A stretch of 64,000 nucleotides of DNA from assembly GCA_936432065.2 (NCBI GenBank), contig OW386288.2, forward strand, positions 12,574,706-12,638,705, in the 5' to 3' direction. This document shows positions 46,000-58,009 of the stretch, in pieces (the first letter of the stretch is position 1; each line of letters starts with the position of its first letter). The translations under genes were made by a program, and so were the position numbers. Under the pieces are notes generated by a model that searched no databases, was not told where the DNA came from, and was given only the letters and a program-made list of their open reading frames with translations. The DNA comes from Rutpela maculata (taxonomy: Eukaryota; Arthropoda; Insecta; Coleoptera; Cerambycidae).

Positions 46000-46169
46000 T
46001 TATACTTTTTACGAATACTTCAATGAATAAGTTCTAACTTGTTAAACATATTTCCCAAGTAGTAGTGAATAGTATAGATAGATAGATAGATATTTACGTG
46101 ACTTATTTACATAAGTATAGATATATATATATTGATATATATTCGAGTAGGTTTTACTCTTTTTATGTA

Positions 46170-46410
46170 CAAATAAATCTATAACCCATCTTGAAACTGC
46201 TAAATACCTTGGCCTCCAAATAGACTCTTCCCTGTCGGGGGCGATCAAATAGATGTATTAAAAAAACTAGCTACTCATTGTTTTGTACTATGGCAAATGA
46301 GGCAGCATGTCAGCATAAACATCTTGAAAATGTATTACTTTGCATGTATACTATCGTGTCTCAACTACTGTATAATCTGCTGGGGAAATTCCGTTTACTA
46401 CTGTTGCCAA
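46170..46410 (+). pseudogene. LINE reverse transcriptase fragment (post-catalytic region)
   Basis: HLETAKYLGLQIDSSLSG, then LATHCFVLWQMRQHVSIN and CLNYCIICWGNS match the 'VKFLGIxIDxxLxWxxHI...AxxxLRxLR...ShLxYGIxxWGN' segment after the RT palm. A short broken piece with no intact neighbours. Confidence 0.65.
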
Positions 46411-46688
46411 GGGACCTAACGTAATGTCTATTATATAATAAACTTCCAATTGAAATTAACCATGGCTAACCTCAAGACATAATATGGAATAACCGTGGAA
46501 TATATTCCTCTCAAATATAGATAAACAAATACTTTTGAAACTTATATCACATTGTAGTTTTTATTTCACTTTCTATTAAAACATTCAATATTCACTAGAT
46601 ATTTAAATATAGTCAATAATTTCAGTTTAAACATTGCAAATGTGTAATTGAACAACAAATAAAATAACACAGTCTAACCACAAAAAAA

Positions 46689-47398
46689 TTAATATTTTTT
46701 CAGTGTTTTCCTAATCAAAGCAATTCTCTGCTTATGCGCTTCAGTAGTCAGACTACGTTTATAAGGCCTCAATTCGTCAGTTCCAAAGCCAGGTGTCCAC
46801 ATGCTATAGTTACGATTAAGAAATTGTTGGACATCTTTGACCTCAATAGTATTAACATGGCGGTTTTTTGCAATTAAAGCAGCGCCGTTCAAACAGCGAT
46901 CCACAAATTCATCAACATAGTTTAAAATAATTTCTTCTACCTCTTCTTCTAAGTTCAATGTTTGATCAGTTTCACGAACTAGGTCTTGAAGACGCTGCTT
47001 CGTCAGAACTTGTAATGGCTCATTGGAAAGTATATTTTGTTGTACTGACTTCACGGGGCTTGCATTTTGAACTGGCACGGTTTGCACTCCTACCAAATTT
47101 GTACCTAAAAGTTACAAATGTAAACTTATGAAACGCTTAATAAGATTATTTAACTGGTCACAGATGTGATTAATTTTTTAATAACCCCAAGAGAGATACC
47201 TGCAATTGTTTCCACCATGGTCAGTCCCCCTTTCATTTCACCACTTGGGTCGACTGCATTCGTGTGAGAAATAGCATTTGCGATGGGTATTCCATTATTA
47301 ACGTTCACATTTGTCATTATTGTATGGGACAATGGCACTTGATTTATAACAATATTTTGCGATTGCATTATACTGTTTGTTAAATTTGGAACTGACAT
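46689..47398 (-). CDS. TAF12: Transcription initiation factor TFIID subunit 12
   Basis: Minus strand, exon 1 47398-47200, exon 2 47104-46689 (phase 1, GT-AG), 204 aa. The C-terminal histone-fold is clear: LTKQRLQDLVRETDQTLNLE, VEEIILNYVDEFVDRCLNGA, RHVNTIEVKDVQQFLNRNY, then WTPGFGTDELRPYKRS and the basic end AHKQRIALIRKTLKKY. This is TAF12, which pairs with TAF4 through its histone fold in TFIID and is also present in SAGA. The N-terminus is a low-complexity Asn/Ile/Val-rich region, as is usual. Length is close to the fly protein. AATAAA on the minus strand at about 46565-46560. The transposon A insertion begins 194 bp upstream of the start codon. Confidence 0.95.
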
Positions 47399-47591
47399 AT
47401 TTACGGTTTATTTTATTCACTTAAATTACGATTCCCAAAACCGCAGTTAGTTAATATAAGATTTGTCGCGATTTCCCAACAAGAGCATCAACTTCTGTTC
47501 ACAACTTTTGACATCTTCATTTGACAACTGACGAGACCTAACGAAATGAACTATCACTTATTTGACCTATTCTCATCTAGGGGAATAAAAG
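47399..47591 (-). promoter_or_regulatory. TAF12 5' region ending in the target site of transposon A
   Basis: The segment 47531-47591 is almost identical to 63691-63751, and its last seven bases ATAAAAG (47585-47591) are duplicated at the far side of transposon A (59730-59736). It therefore is the left half of a split target sequence; the right half is 59737-59880. Confidence 0.6.
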
Positions 47592-47780
47592 CACAGTAGA
47601 GGAATATACAGTATACCCACTCTATTTTTTCATTATGGACTTCGGTGGACCTTGGTTTCGTTTTTTATGTCTAGTCCAGGACGAGTGAGTGTAGTCCCCG
47701 CGCATGTAGGGGAACGCGCCAATTTTAAAATCGAGCAACTAGAGGTGCTAGACCTGTGGTGAAATGTCACTTCACTGTGG

Positions 47781-48035
47781 CACAGAAAAAGAAACAGTTT
47801 ATATATCATGATGCCGCCTAACTAGTTAAGAAATATTGAAAATCTGAGACAAATATTATTTGTCTTCATCTAATGTTTCACAGGTTCTCTGAATCTCTAC
47901 CGGTCCGTTCCTAAAAGGGGTAAAAAATATTGAGTACTGTCCTGAACTCGCCCAACAAAAGAATGGCGGAAATTTACAACACGAGATCAAAGGATTTTTT
48001 GCCGACATTCCCTTCGGATTGTTTCTTCTTCTGTG
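47781..48035. mobile_element. 255-bp CACAG-ended MITE in A, absent from B
   Basis: TIR CACAGAAAAAGAAAC / GTTTCTTCTTCTGTG, flanked by ACTGTGG on both sides (47774-47780, 48036-48042), a 7-bp duplication. In copy B the site is uninterrupted (ATCACTATGGCTTG at about 52962). Same terminal pentanucleotide and same target length as elements A and B. Confidence 0.8.
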
Positions 48036-48827
48036 ACTGTGGCTTGTCAAATTTGTTGGTTATGTTGTAAATAATCAGAATACGAAATGCAAATAATTTG
48101 AATATTAAAACAATAAATAATATTCTCATGGTGCTACACAATATACACTATAAAGGCAAGAATCAAACAATATTAATGAAATTCGTAGGATTCTAAAAAT
48201 TGTATTGGAAACTGAGCTTATACCAGGTATGTTATTAAATTTATTCTTAAATAATTTAAATAACAAATTTATTATTAATGGATAAATAAATAAACCACTA
48301 TTTTGACATCAAAAATCGTATCTTAATATTTTTTTTGTTACAGAAGTTTAAATCATGACATCATAATGTTGAAGGCTAAATTCTTACTTAAGGAGTAATG
48401 GAAGTAATGTGGCCCAGGTATGTGTATTGTACAAATATATCGTAATGGGGGTATTTTATATATTAATATTAAAATTAGATTTACATATAAATTGACCAAA
48501 AAAATATTGATGTTTTGCCCTTTCTATAATATATACGATAAATCGCAGCTCAATAAAATTCATCACGTTTTTAAAAATTATTTATCCCTGGTCTTTATTT
48601 TGAATAGTATCTCATGGACTTATGCCATCATTTGGTAGATATTAGCAGTAGCATAAAATCATCTTTGGTAAAGAGTCAACCGCTGGAATTTTTTTTATGG
48701 TATCTCATTCTCCAGGTACTTTCGGTACTTCATAGTCTAATTTGTCTAGTGTTTTTTTTTATATTTTCTTTCTATTTTTTTGGGTATTAAGCATAAAACA
48801 TATACATACATATATACACAACTCCTC

Positions 48828-48955
48828 AAGTCCAAAGAAATTACCCACCGACATTGCAAGCATCAGAACTGGGAATCAAACCCAGTACACGATAAACTGT
48901 GTGGCCAAGTGTACTCCTACACGCTTTGGCCCACTGCACTACAATACTGATATTT
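48828..48955 (-). mobile_element. tRNA-derived SINE, copy 3 (in A)
   Basis: Minus strand: TAGTGCAGTGGGCCAAAGCG (A-box region), TACTGGGTTTGATTCCC (B-box) and GCAATGTCGGTGGGTAAT follow the order in the SINE at 43012-44690. The corresponding copy in B shows it was inserted before A and B separated. Confidence 0.65.
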
Positions 48956-48992
48956 CATATCTGTACTACAAGATATTCATGGTTTAATTTAT

Positions 48993-49148
48993 ATGGACAT
49001 GTTTCCCCTTAAGTATTTAATTGACGATGTCTGTACACCATATTGCATAGGGATTAATCTTTCGCTTTGGGTGCTTCATTTCAAAATTAACAATCAGTTG
49101 AGGGTAATTTGCAACATTCACAAAAATCCATTGTTAAACTCTAAATAA
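48993..49148 (+). CDS. Unrecognised short frame in A, kept open in B
   Basis: From MDMFPLKYLIDD through CTPYCIGINLSLWVLHFK to TAA, 51 codons. The sister copy at about 54271-54432 keeps the frame open with a few substitutions. A second frame in B (54545-54678; GHFGFMMNGIG, then EENFYDDESIGKVRKVEG) follows a TATATTACAG acceptor-like site, but is frameshifted in A by single-base changes near 49275 and 49333. No domain is recognised in either; whether they belong to one spliced gene is unknown. Confidence 0.3.
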   Translation: MDMFPLKYLIDDVCTPYCIGINLSLWVLHFKINNQLRVICNIHKNPLLNSK

Positions 49149-50230
49149 TCCTTCGTGTATTTTGTCAAGTTCAAAACAGATCTATTTTTAGTTAGTTATG
49201 TAACATTATAATTATATAATTGTTCATTTTCCCTTACTACTGTTGGAATATATTACAGATTTATCAGCAGCTGGGACATTTTGGGTTCATGATGAATGGA
49301 ATCGGAGGACATGAAGAAAATTTTTATGAAGAATGAGTGCATAGACAAAGTGCGAAAGGTGGAAGGGCAAATATATTTCAGATCACAAAAATAACGATAA
49401 ACATTTTAAGTTACAGATTTTTTAACCTTCTGATAAATAAGTTAAGAATAAAAATAAATGTAGAATAATTTATTAGGGAAAAATATGCCTATAGAAGAAA
49501 TTGCAATGTTGAATTAAATGGTACAGTACATAGGAATATTGTGAACGATCTCATATATTACAATTTAAGTAATATTTCAATTTCAGAAGGATTCTTTATG
49601 CTTCTCAACTAAAATAACAGAAGCAATTAACATATCATTAAATCATGCTAACGTTTCGACAAAAAATTCCTCAGAAAATAAATATTCAGAAACAAACATA
49701 CTGCCTGCAATCAAAGAGAAAGATGAGACATATATATGATTTTAAATACATTTTGTACTTATAGTAATAACAAAATAATGTTGTCTTTTGAAAAAAAAAA
49801 ATTAAGCAAATTGTATTAGTTTCTAATTGTAACTTCTTACAGTAATGATACCTTGTGTTACTTTCCTAACATATCTTAATCACACAAATTTGTTTAATGG
49901 TAGGTTATACATAAAACATTGTAGATTTATAGCTAGTTAATTAAAATTAAATAAGTATTTGCTTTTTAAACAAACAAACATAAATGTATAAACTTTTAGA
50001 CTTAGTTATTTTTTATTTATTTAATAATTTGCATGGAAAAAATTATGTATTTTGAGATTTATGTAAATTTATGCTGGTATGTTATTTTATTAATTATCTG
50101 TTAACAAAATAATTTATAAAATAAAGTAAGTAAAATCTGAGTGTTTTTTTTTAAGAGTGGGACCTAAAAAATTTGTTAAGAAAACATCTCTTAAATAAGT
50201 AAATACATTTTTATTCAAAATATTTGTATT

Positions 50231-50745
50231 TCCTCCCCTGTTATGAAATGTCAAATTTTAAATGCATTTTTGACGTTATGAAACGTCACATTTTTCATAA
50301 TTGTCAGTTTCCAATTTCATTACTGAACTAATGATGTAATGAATTTTTACGTATTGATTTCTGACATTTCCTTTCTATTTTAAAGTGGGATTAGATAAAA
50401 TTTTGTACTTAACACATTATGAAAAATTAATTTTCATAACTGGTTACATAATAGTTATTTACGTAACCAGTTATAAAAAGACTAATTTTATTTGACGAAT
50501 GTAATATTTGCCAAAACAAGCGAGCGAAGAGAGCGAGTTTTGCAAATTACATGAGCCAAATAAAATTACTTTCGCATAACGTTAACAAAATTTTATCTAA
50601 TCCCGCTTTAACATAGTAAAAAAAATGCATTACATCACTAGTTATGTAATGAAACTGGAAACTGATAGTTATGAAAAATGTGATATTACGTAACGTCAAA
50701 AATGCATTTAAAATTTGATATTTCATAGCGGGGTTAGATAAATAA
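50231..50745. repeat. Internal inverted repeat of the transposon family (in A)
   Basis: CCCCTGTTATGAAATGTCAA and ATGCATTTTTGACGTTATG at the left pair with CGTCAAAAATGCAT and TTGATATTTCATAGCGGGG at the right; an inner hairpin CATAACTGGTTACATAATAG / TACGTAACCAGTTAT lies between. The same structure is at about 55391-55900 in B. TCTAATCCC/GGGATTAGA palindromes suggest a MITE inserted before A and B separated. Confidence 0.55.
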
Positions 50746-53585
50746 CTATTGAAAACTATAATCACATATAAATTTCCAATAAATATATTATAAACATTAT
50801 TTAATAACAGATTAATTCTATATTTGCTAATGATTAACAAATAAGTAAGAAAAATATAATAGATGGATATATAATAATATAATACAGTGAGAAACCATCA
50901 ATAAATATAAACATAAAGCATATAAAGCATTATGAAACTTAACAATCAGGAGTTTGTATTTTTTTTTCAATTAAATATTAAGATTATTTTATTAAAATTA
51001 AGAATATAACACATTTTAAAAATATTTCTATTTATATTTACCTACCTACATACGTGACAAATGCAATAAAAGACGAGAGTACAAATTGCAAGTGATGATA
51101 AAGCAAGTTTGTACCTATTACTAAAGTAAAACAACACTTGATGGCTTATATCTTCTAAACGAGACGTTGAGGTAATTAGACGATGGTCATCCTAACTTTG
51201 TATGGATTATTCTGTAAAATAAAAATATGTTCCTAAGTAGGTAACTAACAAATAGAAAATAAGAATACAAAGCGAACTGATTTTTTAACTAAAAATTATT
51301 GTAGTTCACTTTTTTATTTATATTTATATTGCAAATTTTGAACAAATGAATTCTCTAGAAAACGAAAATTATTATAACAACCATATTTTACAAACTGAAT
51401 AATGATTTTTTTCTATTTTTTACTACATACTTATGAAATAAATAATCGTGCTCATCAAAAACATCAAATCATATTTTTATATTTATTTAATAGGTATACT
51501 CACCAAGACGAAACAATGCATCATTTTTATATGAATCGTCTTGTATACTCGTTTTTGAAATGCACACTCCATGCCCAAATTGTTGAACACAGCATTTTTC
51601 TGAACTGTATTTATTATCTTCAGATTTATCTACGAATTGTTACCACAAGTAACCTGGCAAATATTAAATTATATTAATAAAATTATAAGTACATATGGGT
51701 AACACAGTTTACTGCTTTCAAATGTGTCAAAGTATTTAAATCAAACCATGCACTTCACGACATGATCATTGAATATGATCTATGAATTTAAACTAGATAT
51801 ATAAAATTTTCTGTTCAAAGTAAAAAACTTTTTCTTTTAATACTAAAAAGTGTGGCTACAAAATGATATGAAAAACATTTGCTTTTCTATTTACCTACAG
51901 GTCTTTAAATAGCAAAACGTGTAGCTGTTATTACTTGGCTCTTATTAACTAAATTAGAAGAAATCGATACAAAAATTATCAATGCTGACACGAGTACTGG
52001 GCACAATTATTGAAAAAGTGTCCATTCAATACAAAATTCGATAAAGAATAGGAAAAAATCATTATTGGTGACTTTAACTTACCTTGGTTCAACTTTAGGA
52101 AAACGGGAAAAAATTAAACGATCACTTTAGCACGGGTACTGCTTGAACAACCAGGAGCAGAGTGATATTTTCCATCAGTATCAGTATTGGTTTTTACAAC
52201 TGTTTCTAACTATTTGCAATCAAAATAAAATAATAACCTAATTTTGCGTTTAGGTTAGAAACACGATGTCAACAAACCACCGTTGCTACTGAGTGTAGTC
52301 CACGCGTCGATAGCGTGAGTGGGGGGTCGTGGACAAAAATGAGGGGAAGTGACCCAACCAGGGACATAATAAGAAGAGACTGGAAAAGTAGGCGTGGCAC
52401 GTGGCCAGAACATATTCAAGCAACTAGTCCGCATGGGCGTCACTTGAACTTAACGTTACGGAATTTGCGAATATTTTAAAAATGTATACAGCAACATTTA
52501 CTCCGTTTTTAAATATAATATAATTTATTACTGCTTCTACAGCAATTTGACTAATAGATTTGAGCTCAACTAATAATAGAACAGCAATAAAAAACAATAT
52601 TCATTAATTAATTGTATCCCTCAAAGCAGTACTCCATTGCAAATCTTGGCAACTAGGGCCAACAAATGCACCCCCACTGCGTCCCTCGGGCGCTTATTGT
52701 ATGTCCAAACAAACCGTACGTATACTGATTTGGGATTGCCCCTCTATACTTTAGACCTCGTTGGACCCAACTGTATTATCACAGTAGAGGAATATACAGT
52801 AAACCCACTCTATTTTTTCATTATGGACTTCAGTGGACCTTAGTTTGGTTTTTTATGTCTAGTCCAGGACGAGTGAGTGTAGTCCACGCGCATGTAGGGG
52901 AACGCGCCAATTTTAAAATCGAGCAACTAGAGGTGCTAGACCTGTGGTGAAATATCACTATGGCTTGTCAAATTTGTTGATTATGTTGTAAATAATCAGA
53001 ATACAAAATGCAAATAATTTGAATATTTAAAACAATAAACATTCTCATGTTGCTACATAACGTACAAGGCAAGAATCAAACAATATTAATGAAATTCGTA
53101 GGACTCTAAAAATTGTATTGAAACTGAGCCTATACCAAGTATGTTATTAAATTTATTCTTAAATAATTTAAGAACTTGTAGTTTTATTATTAATGGATAA
53201 ATAAATAAACCACTATTTTGACATAAAAAATCGTATCTTAATATTTTTTTTATTACAGAAGTTTAAATCATGATATCATAACGTCGAAGGCTAAATTCTT
53301 ACTTAAAGAGTAATTGAAGCAATAAGAAATGTGGACCAGGTATGTGTATTGTACAAAAATATCTGGTAATGGGAGTATTTTATATATTAATATTAAAATT
53401 AGATTTACGTATAAATTGACCAAAAAAATATTGATGTTTTGCCCTTTCTATAATATATACGATAAATCGCAGCTCACCAAAATTCATCACGTTTTTTAAA
53501 ATTATTTATCCCTGGTGTTTATTTTGAATGGTATCTCATGGACTTATGCCATCATTTGGTAGATATTAGGAGTAGCATAAAATCA

Positions 53586-53922
53586 CGCGGCTCTCTGTAC
53601 GGGTTCCGATCTAGGCGCCGGCACTCGATCAGCGATGTTAAGCAACGTTGGTCGCGTCCAGCGCTTGGAATGGTGACCCAAGTTCTCGCTGGAGATCTCA
53701 GTCCATATGCTGAGCTGTAAAAGCCTGACTGGACTGAGGCGGCTCGGCGAGAGAAAGACAGAGGCTGATAACCGTGCCTGGGGGCCCTTATCAACAGACT
53801 CGAAGTCTAGGAAGACCATGTTTGGATGGGGAGTCCTGAGGCACACAAAAAAGGGAGTACTACAATAGACCTTATAGGTCGCAGTGGGGGAAGGCCAATC
53901 GCCCGCTCTTTCAGAGTAATCT
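53586..53922 (+). mobile_element. 5S-rRNA-derived SINE, 337 bp, 18-bp TSD
   Basis: GATGTTAAGCAACGTTGGTC (about 53633-53652) and CCAGCGCTTGGAATGGTGAC (about 53658) follow the 5S rRNA A box and intermediate element (5S: AAGCAGCGTCGG, then a TAGATGGGGGACC-like block). The 18-bp direct repeat AGGAGTAGCATAAAATCA flanks it (53568-53585, 53923-53940). Copy A shows the empty site (TTAGCAGTAGCATAAAATCA at about 48642). The G/C-rich body is unlike its surroundings, and the 3' end (TTCAGAGTAATCT) has no poly(A) or simple repeat. Open frames across it are meaningless. Confidence 0.85.
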
Positions 53923-54107
53923 AGGAGTAGCATAAAATCATCTTTGGTAAAGATGAGTCAACCGCTGGAATTTTTTTTATGGTATCTCATTCTCCAGGTA
54001 ATTTCGGTGCTTCATAGTCTAATTTGTCTAGTGTTTTTTTATATTTTCTTCCTATTTTTTTGAGTATTAAGCATAAAACATATACATACATATATACACA
54101 ACTCTCA

Positions 54108-54235
54108 AGTCCAAAGCCATTACCCACAGACATTGCAAGCATCGGAACTGGGAATCAAACCTAGTACATGATAAACCATGTGGCCAAGTGTGCTCTTCTC
54201 CTATGCGCTTTGGCCCACTGCACTACAATACCGAT
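54108..54235 (-). mobile_element. tRNA-derived SINE, copy 4 (in B)
   Basis: Allelic in position to the SINE at 48828-48955. B-box complement GGGAATCAAACCTAGTA is slightly decayed. Confidence 0.6.
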
Positions 54236-57200
54236 ATTTCATATCTGTACTACAAGATATTCATGGTCTAATTTATGTGGACATGTTTCCTCGCAAGTAC
54301 TTAATTGACGATGTCTGTACACCATATTGCATAGGGATAAACTTTTCGCTTTGGGTGTTTCATTTCAAAATTAACAATCAGTTGAGGGTAATTTGCAACA
54401 TTCACAAAAATTTATTGTTAAACTCTAAATAATCCTTCGTGTATTTTGTCAAATTCAAAACAGATCTATTTTTAGTTAGTTATGTAACATTACAATTATA
54501 TAATTGTTCATTTTTCCTTACTACTGTTGGAATATATTACAGATTTATCAGCACGCTGGGACATTTTGGGTTCATGATGAATGGAATCGGACGACATGAA
54601 GAAAATTTTTATGATGATGAGAGCATAGGCAAAGTGCGAAAGGTGGAAGGGCAACTATATTTCAGATCACAAAAATAAATCTAGAATAATTTATTAGGGA
54701 AAAATATGCCTATAGAAGAAATTGCAATGTTGAATTAAATGGTACAGTACATAGGAATATTGTGAACAATTTAAGTAATATTTTAATTGAGAAGGATTCT
54801 TTATGCTTCTCAACTAAGATAATAGAAGCAATTAACATATCATTAATTCATGCTGTTTCGACAAAAAATTCCTCAGAAAATAAATATTCAGAAACGAACA
54901 TACTGCCTGCAATCGAAGAGAAAGATGAGACATATCTATGATTTTAAATACATGTTTTGTACTGATAGTAATAACAAAATAATGTTATAGGTATCTTTTG
55001 AAAAAAAAAATTTAAGCAAATTTACTGTTGTATTAGTTTCTAATTTTGTAACTTCTTACAGTAATGATACCTTGTGTTACTTTCCTAATATACCTTAATC
55101 GCACAAATTTGTTTAATGTTGTTTTTTAAACAAACAAACATAAATGTATAATGTTTTAGACTTGTTATTTTTTATTTATTTAATAATTTGCACGGAAAAA
55201 ATTATGTATTTTGAGATTTAAGTAAATTTATGCTGGTATGTTATTTTATTAATTATCTGTTAACAAAATAATTTATAAAATAAAGTAAGTAAAATCTGAG
55301 GGTTTTTTTTTAAGAGTAGGACCTAAAAAATTTGTTAAGAGAACATCTTTTAAATAAGTAAATAAATTTTTATTCAAAATATTTGTATTTCCTCCCCCGT
55401 TATGAAATGTCAAATTTTAAATGCATTTTTGACGTTATGAAACGTCACATTTTTCAGAATTGTGTTTCCAATTTCATTACTGAACTAATGGTGTAATGAA
55501 TTTTTACTTATTGATTTCTGTCATTTCCTTTCTATTTTAAAGTGCGATTAGATAAAATTTTGTACTTAACACGTTATGAAAAATTAATTTTCATAACTGG
55601 TTACATAATAGTTATATACGTAACCAGTTATAAAGAGACTAATTTTATTTGACGAATGTAATATTTGCCAAAACAAGCGAGCGAAGAGAGCGAGTTTTGC
55701 AAATTACATGAGCCAAATAAAATTACTTCTGCATAACGTTACAAAATTTTATCTAATCCCGCTTTAAAATAGGAAAAAAAAATTCATTACATCACTAGTT
55801 ATGTAATGAAACTGGAAACTGACAGTTATGAAAAATGTGACATTTCGTAACGTCAAAAATGCATTTAAAATTTGATATTTCATAGCGGGGTTAGATAAAT
55901 AACTATTGAAAACTATAATCACATATAAATTTCCAATAAATATATTATAAATATTATTTAATAACAGATTAATTCTATATTTGCTAATGATTAACAAATA
56001 AGTAAGAAAAATATAATAGATGGATATATAATAATATAATACAGTGAGAAACCATCAATAAATATAAACATAAAGTATATAAAGTATTATGAAACTTAAC
56101 AATCAGGAGTTTGTATTTTTTTTTTAATTAAATATTACGACTATTTTATTAAAATTAACAATATAACACATTTTAAAAATATTTCTATTTATATTTACCT
56201 ACATACATGACAAATGCAATAAAAAAGACGAGAGTACAAATTGCAAGTGATGATAGAGCAAGTTGGTACCTATTACTAAAGTAAAACAACACTTGATGGC
56301 TTATATCTTCTAAACGAGACATTGAGGTTATTAGACGATGGTCATCCTGACTTTGTATGGATTATTCTGTAAAATAAAACATTATTTTTAATAAAAATAT
56401 GTTCCTAAGTAGGTAACTAACAAATAGAAAATAAGAATACAAAGCGAAATGATTTTTTATCTAAAAATGATTGTAGTTCACCTTTTTTATTTATATTTAT
56501 ATTGCAAATTTTGAACAAATGAATTCTCTAAAAAACGAAAATTATAACAACTATATTTTACAAACTGAATAATGATTTTTTTCTATTTTTTACTACATAC
56601 TTATGAAATAAATAATCGTGCTTATCAAAAACATCAAATCATATTTTTATATTTATTTAATAGGTATACTCACCAAGACGAAACAATGAGGGTAATGCAT
56701 CATTTTTATATGAATCGTCTTGCATACTCGTTTTTGAAATGCACACTGCATACCCAAATTGTTGAACACAGCATTTTTCTGAACTGTATTTATTATCTTC
56801 AGATTTATCTACGAATTGTTTCCACAAGTAACCTGGCAAATATTAAATTATATTAATAAAATTATAAGTACATATATGTAACACAGTTTATCCAACAAAC
56901 TACTGCTTTCAAATGTGTCAAAGTATTTACATCAAACCATGCACTTCACGGCATGATCATTGAATATGATCGATGAATTTAAACTACATATATAAAATTT
57001 TCTGTTCAAAGTAAAAAACTTCTTTTAATACTAAAAAGTGTGGCTACAAAATGATATGAAAAACATTTGCTTTTCTATTTACCTACAGGTCTTTAAATAG
57101 CAAAACGTGTAGCTGTTATTATTTGGCTCTTATTAACTAAATTAGAAGAAATCGATACAAAAATTATCAATGCTGACACGAGTACAGGGCACAATTATTG

Positions 57201-57717
57201 AAAAAGTGTCCATTCAATACAAAATTCGATAAAGAACACGAAAACAATTATTATTGGTGACTTACCTTGGTTCAACTTGGGAAAAAATTAAACGATCACT
57301 CTAGCACAGGTACTGCTTGAACAACCAGGGAGCAGAATATTTTCTATCAGTATCAGTAGGTATTGGTTTTTACAACTGTTTCTAACTATTTGCATTCAAA
57401 ATAAAATAATAACCTAATTTTGCGTTTAGGTTAGAAACACGGTATCAACAAACCACCGTTGCTACTGAGTGTAGTCCACGCGTCGATAGCGTGAGTGGGG
57501 GGTCTTGGACAAAAATGAGGGGAAGTGACCCAACTGTATATTTTTAAACTGTGGTATTATTTTCATAGATAAAAGATTTATATATATGATATAGATAGGC
57601 AACTCTCACTGCAAACGCCACGAAATGCGCCATCTCGCGTCTGGTGTGTTTACTAAGTGGTAACGGCGGCTCTTTTAAATATATTCATATTACTTGGGTT
57701 TTACATTACTTGCATAT

Positions 57718-57815
57718 ATGCCGCAACCAGATAGCAAAATTAGTCATTTCATAAAAAGACTACCCAAATAGTGTCTTTTTATAAAATGACTTACTTTGCA
57801 ATCTGATTGTGGCAT
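57718..57815. repeat. Perfect-like hairpin of about 98 bp within A
   Basis: TGCCGCAACCAGATAGCAAA and CATTTCATAAAAAGAC pair with GTCTTTTTATAAAATG and TTTGCAATCTGATTGTGGCA across a 12-nt loop. Probably a small MITE. Confidence 0.55.
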
Positions 57816-58009
57816 AAGAAAAAATTCAAATAAATAAGTAACAATTGTTGTATCATATATAAATGTATTTATATTTTTGTCAGTACATTATACAGAGTTG
57901 TCAAAATATAATAACATAAAAACTAGTGATGAAATATTGAAAGGTAATTTGTCCTTGGCCAAAACTTTATATTTTAAGATGGGAAAAAATGATTAGGTAT
58001 ATGTATTTG

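Larger units (their letters stand above)
52780..57553 (-). mobile_element. Transposon B: internally deleted sister copy inserted into A, TSD GTATTAT
   Basis: Begins CACAGTAGAGGAATATACAG and ends TTTTTAAACTGTG, flanked by GTATTAT on both sides (52773-52779, 57554-57560). About 4.4 kb of B, less the 5S SINE, aligns with A 47592-52356. After GACCCAAC, B passes directly to its right terminus, so it lacks the part of A holding the THAP gene. The last bases read inward, CACAGTTTAAAAATATACAG, match the left end in 15 of 20 positions, showing an imperfect TIR of about 20 bp. B therefore is non-autonomous, and inserted into a relative. Confidence 0.75.

Noticed and set aside
53586..53700. Possible 5S rRNA gene
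   Set aside because: Only the internal promoter part resembles 5S rRNA; the whole 337 bp is flanked by an 18-bp target duplication and absent from the sister copy, so it is a SINE.
53538..53933. Several long open frames on both strands
   Set aside because: They coincide with the G/C-rich 5S SINE, where stops are rarer; no protein similarity was recognised.
47592..57553. Simple tandem segmental duplication of about 5 kb
   Set aside because: The two repeat copies have separate 7-bp target duplications and transposon-type inverted ends, and B jumps to a right terminus; nested transposition explains every border.
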